From the NCBI GenBank assembly GCA_022448345.1, contig JAKVCB010000020.1, forward strand, positions 1 through 40,944: 40,944 bases of DNA. Reading direction: 5' to 3'. The position numbers were made by a program, and so were the translations under genes. The stretch is from Pirellulales bacterium. Lineage in GTDB: Bacteria; Planctomycetota; Planctomycetia; Pirellulales; Lacipirellulaceae. The notes beneath the pieces are model-generated. The model worked only from the letters and a program-made list of their open reading frames with translations, ran no database searches and was not told where the DNA came from. This document shows, one piece after another, positions 35,987 through 40,944 of this stretch. The stretch's first letter is position 1, and every line of letters starts with the position of its first letter.

Positions 35987-38587
35987 ATGGTGGCCAGTCC
36001 TCATAAGATGGCACCGCCCGCCGAAACAAGTCGGTGCATTTCCCCTTGGACTTACCAGCCCCTGGTGGTGGCACTGCTAGCATTCTGTGTAGGGATTCTA
36101 GTCGACCGCTACGCCCTGTTTTCGCGGCTTGGGGGGATCCATCCCTCTCCCTTTGCTTGTTGGTGGTTGACTGCGATGGTCTGCTGGTGTTGCTGGTTGG
36201 TGGGGTGGCGCCGAAAGTGGCTGGCGGGGGCTGTACCGATGCTGCTGCTGTCGGTCGCGGCAACCGGCGGGGCATGGCACCATTTGCAGTGGCATACCTT
36301 TGCGCGAGCAGACATTTCCAGGTTTGCGGACCAACATTTCAGGCCTGCCTGCCTGAAAGTTTTGGCGTTGGAAAGTCCCTCTCTACTGCCGGCGCCTCCG
36401 CAATCACCCTATCGCGCGATTCCCAGTCAGTGTCGCAGTCGGTTGTGGGTTCGCGCAGTTGCACTGCGAGATGGTACGGGATGGTCTCCGGTGAGTGGAG
36501 TTTGTCAACTGACCGTTGGTGGCCAGCTCGTCAAGGTTTCCGCTGGCGACCGTTTGCGAGTCTTTGGCCAGTTACAAAAAACCGCAACTCCAAAGAATCC
36601 AGGAGAGTTTGACTTTGCCAGCCACGCCCGAGCTCACCGTTGCTTAAGTCGCCTGGTAAGCAACTCGCCTGATTGCGTAAAAACGTTGCCGGCTTCAGAA
36701 GTCTTTTCAATCGGGCGGTGGTTGGACTCCGTTCGCGCATCGGGTGAAGAGCAGTTGCGCCGCTATCTGAATCCCCATCGTGTCCCCTTGGCAAACGCAA
36801 TCTTGCTTGGCCAGCGCGACGCGGTGTCACGGGAGACCGTGAACCGCTACATCACGACTGGAACTGTCCATCTGCTCGTCGTTTCGGGATTGCATTTGGG
36901 AATTCTGGTTTTAGGGTTGCTTGGCATTAAGAATCTGGGGCTCCTTCCGAGGCGAACCGCCCTGGCGGTGATTGTTGTGCTGGTTGTGTTTTATGCCCTG
37001 GTCGCTGGAGCTCGCCCTCCAGTCGTCCGGGCTGCCGTGCTGGCAGTATTGATTTGTCTCGCTGCGGGAACGGGACGACGCGTGGTTGCTGTTAACTCGC
37101 TCGCTGCAGCTGGTTTGGTTGTGCTGGCGTTTAACCCAAGCGATCTTTTTGGGGTTGGCCCGCAACTCAGTTTTTTGGCAGTGGCAACCCTGATCGTGTT
37201 TGGTAGCTGGTTTTCTAATCAGCAAAAACAGCGCGCCAAAGACCCGGTGAGACGGCTTGTACATGCCTCGCGCCCCTGGCCAGTGCGGGTGGCTGTGCAG
37301 TTGGTACGCTGGAACGGGTGTTTACTTTTGGCCACTTTGTCGGTCTGGCTTGTCGCGTTGCCCCTGGTCATGCAGCAGTTTCATGTCGTCACGCCAGTTG
37401 CGATTTTGATCAGCCCATTTGTGTGGCCTTTGATCACCGCAGTTTTGTTGAGCGGTTTTGCGTTATTTCTTTGCAGTCTTTTGTTGCCCCCTCTGGCAGG
37501 TCTTTGTGGCTGGGTTTGCGATCATGCGATATTTGCTTTAGAGAGCGTCATTGATTTTGCCGAAGCGGTGCCCGGAGGTCATTTTTGGGTCATGGGGCCC
37601 GCAACTTGGTGGACGACCGGATTTTATCTTGGGTTGTTGATTTGCGTGGTCGTTTCCAGCAAGAAATGGTTGCCCCTGCGGTGGCAACTGGGTGCGTTTT
37701 GTCTGTGGGTGACGCTAGGGGCAACTCTCGCATCGTTCCACTGCCGTACCGGGGGAAAACTTGAATGTGGTTTTGTGTCGGTTGGGCATGGCGGTTGTGT
37801 TTGCTTGAGAATGCCCAGTGGTGCAACAATTCTCTACGACGCAGGGTCGCTGGGATCGCCGGAGTACGCTGCCCAGACGATCGCGACTTATCTCTGGGAA
37901 ACCGGGATCCGACGTGTGGACGGGATTATTTTGTCACACGCCGATGTGGACCACTTCAATGCGGTACCAGATTTGTTGAGGCGGTTTCCTGTGGGAGCAG
38001 TTTATGTTTCCCCTGTCATGTTCTGTGCGGTTACCAACCGGCGTGATGACACCCCGGCCCCGGATCAACTAAGGGAACTCCTGGCTGAACATCGCATTCC
38101 TGTCCGGGAGGTTGCATCGGGAGATCGTCTCACCGTCGGTCCCGGGGTCCAAGTGGAGGTCATGCATCCACCCCCCGAAGGGGTGGTCGGGAGTGACAAT
38201 GCCAATAGTATTACCCTGGCGATTGAATTTGCAGGTCGTCGCCTGTTGCTGCCAGGTGATTTGGAGGCCTCTGGCTTGGAGACCGTGATTGCCACTCCAC
38301 CCTATGATTGTAATCTGTTGTTGGCCCCCCATCATGGCAGTCGGCACAGTGCACCAGCCCGATTTGCAGCCTGGTGTACCCCTGAATGGGTCGTGATTAG
38401 CGGTGGTAGCCACCGTGGTACCGAACCCACCGTTGCTATTTACGAGCAATCTGGGGCGGAGGTGTTCCAGACCGACCAGGAGGGTGCGATTGAAGTCGTG
38501 GTCGAGCCCGATGGAGCCATCCAGATGTCCTGTTGGCATGGTGCAAAATCGCACATGGGTGGGGAATTCGCCAACCCAAACCGTTAA
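35987..38587 (+). CDS. comEC: ComEC/Rec2-family DNA-uptake channel protein
   Basis: ComEC forms the inner-membrane channel for single-stranded DNA during natural transformation. The 866-residue frame from the ATG at 35987 shows the expected order. Two N-terminal helices and a soluble OB-type region come first (GDRLRVFGQLQ, then GEFDFASHARAHRC near 210-220). The competence domain with many helices follows (LVVSGLHLGILVLGLLG, then ALVAGARPPVVRAAVLAVL). A C-terminal metallo-beta-lactamase domain carries LSHADVDHFN (H651, D653, D655, H656) and LLAPHHGSRHS. The MBL metal ligands are largely intact, as in family members proposed to degrade the non-transported strand. No other competence gene is nearby. 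The start is judged by family length; the ribosome site is weak. Confidence 0.92.
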   Translation: MVASPHKMAPPAETSRCISPWTYQPLVVALLAFCVGILVDRYALFSRLGGIHPSPFACWWLTAMVCWCCWLVGWRRKWLAGAVPMLLLSVAATGGAWHHLQWHTFARADISRFADQHFRPACLKVLALESPSLLPAPPQSPYRAIPSQCRSRLWVRAVALRDGTGWSPVSGVCQLTVGGQLVKVSAGDRLRVFGQLQKTATPKNPGEFDFASHARAHRCLSRLVSNSPDCVKTLPASEVFSIGRWLDSVRASGEEQLRRYLNPHRVPLANAILLGQRDAVSRETVNRYITTGTVHLLVVSGLHLGILVLGLLGIKNLGLLPRRTALAVIVVLVVFYALVAGARPPVVRAAVLAVLICLAAGTGRRVVAVNSLAAAGLVVLAFNPSDLFGVGPQLSFLAVATLIVFGSWFSNQQKQRAKDPVRRLVHASRPWPVRVAVQLVRWNGCLLLATLSVWLVALPLVMQQFHVVTPVAILISPFVWPLITAVLLSGFALFLCSLLLPPLAGLCGWVCDHAIFALESVIDFAEAVPGGHFWVMGPATWWTTGFYLGLLICVVVSSKKWLPLRWQLGAFCLWVTLGATLASFHCRTGGKLECGFVSVGHGGCVCLRMPSGATILYDAGSLGSPEYAAQTIATYLWETGIRRVDGIILSHADVDHFNAVPDLLRRFPVGAVYVSPVMFCAVTNRRDDTPAPDQLRELLAEHRIPVREVASGDRLTVGPGVQVEVMHPPPEGVVGSDNANSITLAIEFAGRRLLLPGDLEASGLETVIATPPYDCNLLLAPHHGSRHSAPARFAAWCTPEWVVISGGSHRGTEPTVAIYEQSGAEVFQTDQEGAIEVVVEPDGAIQMSCWHGAKSHMGGEFANPNR

Positions 38588-38897
38588 TAAGTGATGAATT
38601 TGCGGATTCTGACGAAGGGCGTCGAATTTATCGGCAGACCCCGCGTGGGCTAGCCAGCCTCTGACAATCCCCCTATGCTTAACGGAGAGCAAGATGCAGA
38701 CTTCCCCCCCCCCGCTGTTAGGCAGGTTTCGAACCCTTTGGCGGAACCAGAGTGGCCGCGATAAACTGAACGGTTAAAACACATTAACCTTTGGTTTGTC
38801 ATTTCATACCCGATGGAACATTTCTGAGCGGGTCGAGGTCGACACACAGATTCGTTCCGCGGTGATTCCCATCCATTGAAAGAGGCAGTCGTTTTCT
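38588..38897. promoter_or_regulatory. intergenic region with inverted repeat upstream of the desaturase
   Basis: 310 bases. GGTTAA (38772-38777), a 6-nt spacer, and TTAACC (38784-38789) form a perfect inverted repeat 108 bases upstream of the desaturase start. An 18-bp site of this kind suits a dimeric repressor, possibly of fatty acid metabolism; the regulator is unknown. A run of nine C occurs near 38704. No gene is seen. Confidence 0.4.
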
Positions 38898-39902
38898 ATG
38901 AGCACTGATGTTCAATCTCCGGTAACAAACAGGAATCGAAGTTTGGACAGGCCATCCGTACCGGCCGTTGATCCTGACTCGACAACACCGAACACCATCG
39001 AAGAATTGGCCCCATTGCTTCGTGCCAATTCCAGACAGTTGTGGGGTCGGGGACTGAATTGGCCAGTCGTTCTGTGGATTGGTTTGGTTCACGTTTTTGC
39101 AGTGATTGCCCCATTCTATTACAGTTGGCAGGCCCTGGTGGTTTGCTTGATTCTGATTCCAATGACGGGGATGTTTGGGGTTTGCATGGGCTATCATCGC
39201 CTGTTGACCCACGGTAGTTTCAAAACATTTCCCATCATTCGTTGGATCCTGGCTTTTTTGGGGGGCTTGTCGGGTGAGGGGTCTGCTTTAACTTGGGTTG
39301 CCCACCATCGCCAGCATCATGTTTATAGTGATAAAGAGGGAGATCCTCACTCGCCGCGGGACGGAAAATGGTGGAGCCACATGTTTTGGTTCATGCCAAA
39401 TTTTGGCCGCAAGTGGGACCATCTGGTCATTGAAAAGTACGCTCCTGATCTTCGCAAAGACAAAGTGATGATGATCATTCATCATCTCTTTTTGCCTTCC
39501 CATATCATTTTGGGATTGGCCCTTTACTGTGTTGGTTATTTTAGCCCATCCATTTTGGGCGGAGGGTGGGAAGGTGGCCTTTCGATGCTCCTGTGGGGCA
39601 CAGGGTTTCGTATGGTTTATGTTCTTCACATTACCTGGTTCGTCAATTCGGCAACCCATCTATGGGGTTCTCGCCGTTACGAGACGACCGATGATAGTCG
39701 CAACAATTGGTGGGTCGGTTTTTTGGCGTTCGGCGAGGGGTGGCACAATAACCACCATGCCTACCAACACGTTGCTAGCCAGGCGCACCGCTGGTGGGAG
39801 TTCGATCCGACCTATTACGCGATCTGGGTGATGGAAAGGTTTGGCCTGGTCTGGGATGTGGTACGCCTGCGAGACATTCCCCACGGTACAAAACCGGCCT
39901 AG
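38898..39902 (+). CDS. acyl-CoA (delta-9 type) fatty acid desaturase
   Basis: This is a membrane di-iron enzyme that puts a double bond in saturated acyl chains using oxygen. Three histidine boxes are present: HRLLTH (HxxxxH) after GMFGVCMGY, HHRQHH (HxxHH) in WVAHHRQHHVYSDKEGDPHSP, and HNNHH in GEGWHNNHHAYQH. Hydrophobic segments near 55-90, 115-130, 200-215 and 225-240 fit the four-helix topology. It belongs to the stearoyl-CoA desaturase-type branch, not the DesA plant type. The 334-residue length is normal; the ATG at 38898 has AGAGG about 12 nt upstream. Electron-donor genes are not adjacent. Confidence 0.93.
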   Translation: MSTDVQSPVTNRNRSLDRPSVPAVDPDSTTPNTIEELAPLLRANSRQLWGRGLNWPVVLWIGLVHVFAVIAPFYYSWQALVVCLILIPMTGMFGVCMGYHRLLTHGSFKTFPIIRWILAFLGGLSGEGSALTWVAHHRQHHVYSDKEGDPHSPRDGKWWSHMFWFMPNFGRKWDHLVIEKYAPDLRKDKVMMIIHHLFLPSHIILGLALYCVGYFSPSILGGGWEGGLSMLLWGTGFRMVYVLHITWFVNSATHLWGSRRYETTDDSRNNWWVGFLAFGEGWHNNHHAYQHVASQAHRWWEFDPTYYAIWVMERFGLVWDVVRLRDIPHGTKPA

Positions 39903-40208
39903 CAGGTTCTGCGCGACGTTGCTCGGGGTGGAGGGTCGTTTAACCGATAATGCCGGAAAAAACTGGCCTCAGCCATCGTTGGAGAATAGTATTTTCCCCG
40001 AGATCGGTTCAAGCGGATAGGCAAAGTCTGCCCGTTGGTCGGGCGGGCAAGGCCCCCAGGGGGCGGTGGGCTGAAAATTACGGCCCGAGGCAAGGGATTT
40101 GCGGTTGCAGGCGAGTCCAAACCCCGTACACTGAGAAAGTTGTAACAGCGGCAGACTAGATGTGAGAAGTGTCGTTTTTTTGTAGGTTATGTTGGTAAGA
40201 GTTTTGAC
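39903..40208. other. intergenic region downstream of the desaturase
   Basis: About 300 bases with G/C-rich self-complementary stretches around 40030-40080 (for example GCCCCC next to GGGGGC) that may terminate the desaturase transcript. I do not recognise an RNA gene. Overlapping frames of about 70 codons on both strands have no ribosome sites. A TTGACT box at 40204-40209 could be the -35 element for rpsO. Confidence 0.35.
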
Positions 40209-40242
40209 TGTAGTAATTTAGGAGATGTAGTAATTTAGGAGA
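40209..40242. repeat. perfect 17-bp tandem duplication upstream of rpsO
   Basis: TGTAGTAATTTAGGAGA occurs twice head to tail (40209-40225 and 40226-40242) with no mismatch. It overlaps the expected rpsO promoter or transcript start, so it may duplicate a -10 region or a binding site, or be a recent slippage event. Confidence 0.9.
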
Positions 40243-40245
40243 TTG

Positions 40246-40289
40246 GTGCTCGCCCCGTTGCGAAACCAACGAAGCGGGGTCGAAGGCAC
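40246..40289 (+). promoter_or_regulatory. structured 5' leader of rpsO
   Basis: GTGC (40246-40249) pairs with GCAC (40286-40289), GCCCC (40252-40256) with the GGGG run at 40276-40279, and CGTTG (40256-40260) with CAACG (40267-40271) around a CGAAAC loop. The result is a bulged stem ending 17 bases before the ATG. S15 is known to repress its own mRNA through structured leaders in several phyla, so this is a candidate S15-binding site; the pairing is by eye. Confidence 0.5.
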
Positions 40290-40306
40290 TGGGTAAGAGG
40301 ATCCAA

Positions 40307-40576
40307 ATGGCATTAACCAAAGAACGAAAAGAGCAGCTAGTTGGTGAATTTGGGCGTGCAACGTCCGATACAGGTTCACCAGAAGTTCAAATTGCGCTGC
40401 TTACGAGTCGAATCAGCCGGATGACGGAACACATGCGGGAATGTCCCAAGGACTATGCCAGTCGGCGTGGTTTGCTGAGAATGGTGAGTCGGCGTCGCAG
40501 GTTGCTCGACTATGTCAAACGGATTAATCCCACCCTGTATCTCGACCTCTTAAAACGTTTAGAGATTCGAAAGTAG
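40307..40576 (+). CDS. rpsO: 30S ribosomal protein S15
   Basis: S15 binds the central domain of 16S rRNA early in assembly of the small subunit. The 89-residue protein has the family signature from DTGSPEVQIALLTSRI (residues 21-36) through DYASRRGLLRMVSRRRRLLDY, and ends YLDLLKRLEIRK. The length is exactly typical. The ATG at 40307 has GAGG at 40297-40300, six bases upstream. In many bacteria pnp follows rpsO; here the next 370 bases do not start a recognisable pnp. Confidence 0.97.
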   Translation: MALTKERKEQLVGEFGRATSDTGSPEVQIALLTSRISRMTEHMRECPKDYASRRGLLRMVSRRRRLLDYVKRINPTLYLDLLKRLEIRK

Positions 40577-40577
40577 G

Positions 40578-40700
40578 CTATTGTTCGCTGGCGGTGCAGT
40601 GCATGTAGGCGGGTCGGTTGTCAAAAAGAACAAACCCGATTTCTTGCCATAGTTCTGCAAAGGCCTCTTCGGCGGCTGCGTTCTGAGCTGGCGAATCCAA
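40578..40700 (-). CDS. possible 40-codon frame, unknown
   Basis: On the minus strand a TTG-started frame reads through AAAEEAFAELWQEIGFVLFDN to a TAG at 40578, converging on rpsO. The composition is like a real amphipathic protein end, but an in-frame stop lies 12 bases upstream of the TTG and I recognise no family. It may be the tail of a broken gene or chance. Confidence 0.2.
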   Translation of the reverse strand: MDSPAQNAAAEEAFAELWQEIGFVLFDNRPAYMHCTASEQ

Positions 40701-40747
40701 GTGGACCTGCTAAGGGTCTCTTTCGTGGGCGGAGTGGGTCGTACCTG

Positions 40748-40944
40748 TTAACGCCTTATTGGGCTGCTTCGGCGCCATGGTTGCGGTATTTCGTGCCGCT
40801 CTTCCTGGCCAGCAGATCGGAATTTGGCCAGGTGGTTGTGCAATCGGCATAGCTTGTCATGGTCTTCCGTATGGTCTGCGATCGAGTGGTCAGCATCTCC
40901 AGCTTTCGTAGTCAAACTCGCATTGAAGGAAAGAATTCCCTTGA
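40748..40944 (-). CDS. possible partial frame at the window edge, unknown
   Basis: A minus-strand frame is open from the window edge to a TAA at 40748-40750, with a His/Asp-rich stretch (DADHSIADHTEDHDKLC) and then a basic end. No start lies within the window and no family is recognised. It is in a different frame from the short one at 40578-40700. It could be the C-terminus of a neighbouring gene or a remnant. Confidence 0.2.
   Translation of the reverse strand, partial: KGILSFNASLTTKAGDADHSIADHTEDHDKLCRLHNHLAKFRSAGQEERHEIPQPWRRSSPIRR

Noticed and set aside
38735-38760. GGTTCGAAACC-like string on the minus strand, reminiscent of a tRNA T-arm
   Set aside because: The flanking bases do not form the T-stem or acceptor stem, and no anticodon arm is present.
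40030-40140. G/C-rich self-complementary stretch considered as RNase P, SRP or other structured RNA
   Set aside because: None of the conserved sequence signatures of those RNAs could be found.

Overview
The window looks like chromosomal DNA of a planctomycete, probably of the Pirellula/Blastopirellula type. The reasons are four proteins ending in PEP-CTERM sorting tails, a DcaP-like porin behind a long signal sequence, large membrane-anchored proteins of unknown function with low-complexity linkers, an excisionase-type HTH fused in front of a response-regulator receiver domain, and frequent GTG/TTG starts. The lineage is inferred from gene content, not from a marker gene. No tRNA, rRNA, insertion sequence, prophage or CRISPR array was recognised.

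Layout. 0-9.2 kb: a saccharopine-dehydrogenase-family oxidoreductase, a DcaP-like porin whose signal peptide lies in another frame, two tandem paralogous PEP-CTERM proteins, a third PEP-CTERM protein, a Glu/Leu/Phe/Val dehydrogenase homologue and a PEP-CTERM-anchored deacetylase-like protein. 9.5-16.2 kb: type II NADH dehydrogenase, argG, an ABC-2 permease, a long pyrB-type carbamoyltransferase and a YacP-like NYN protein. 16.4-21.6 kb (minus strand): a squalene-hopene-cyclase-like protein followed by a nucleoside-phosphorylase-superfamily protein, and upstream of them a soluble sensor kinase with its HTH-receiver partner. 22.1-26.8 kb (minus): mnmG, hisC, hisD. 26.9-32.1 kb (plus): threonine aldolase and two membrane-anchored proteins with STN/secretin-like segments, one starting with a zinc ribbon. 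32.1-35.7 kb (minus): DAHP synthase (aroF) behind a complete-looking attenuator, and an S9 prolyl-oligopeptidase-type lipoprotein. 36-40.6 kb (plus): ComEC, a stearoyl-CoA-desaturase-type fatty acid desaturase and rpsO. The last 370 bases hold only two weak minus-strand reading frames.

The main find is upstream of aroF. A 24-codon open frame carries the run Tyr-Phe-Phe-Trp-Phe-Ser-Phe. It is followed by a hairpin of 12 pairs out of 13 with a T9 tract. A segment inside the leader frame can pair either with an upstream segment (1:2) or with the 5' arm of the terminator (2:3). This is the layout of ribosome-mediated transcription attenuation, here apparently sensing all three aromatic amino acids to control the first step of the shikimate pathway. 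I know of no such description in planctomycetes, though I could not search.

Secondary observations are the cyclase-like/phosphorylase-like gene pair, in which both proteins seem to lack the usual catalytic residues; a likely frameshift at the porin N-terminus; a structured rpsO leader preceded by a perfect 17-bp tandem repeat; and several palindromes that could be operators or hairpin terminators without a U-tract.
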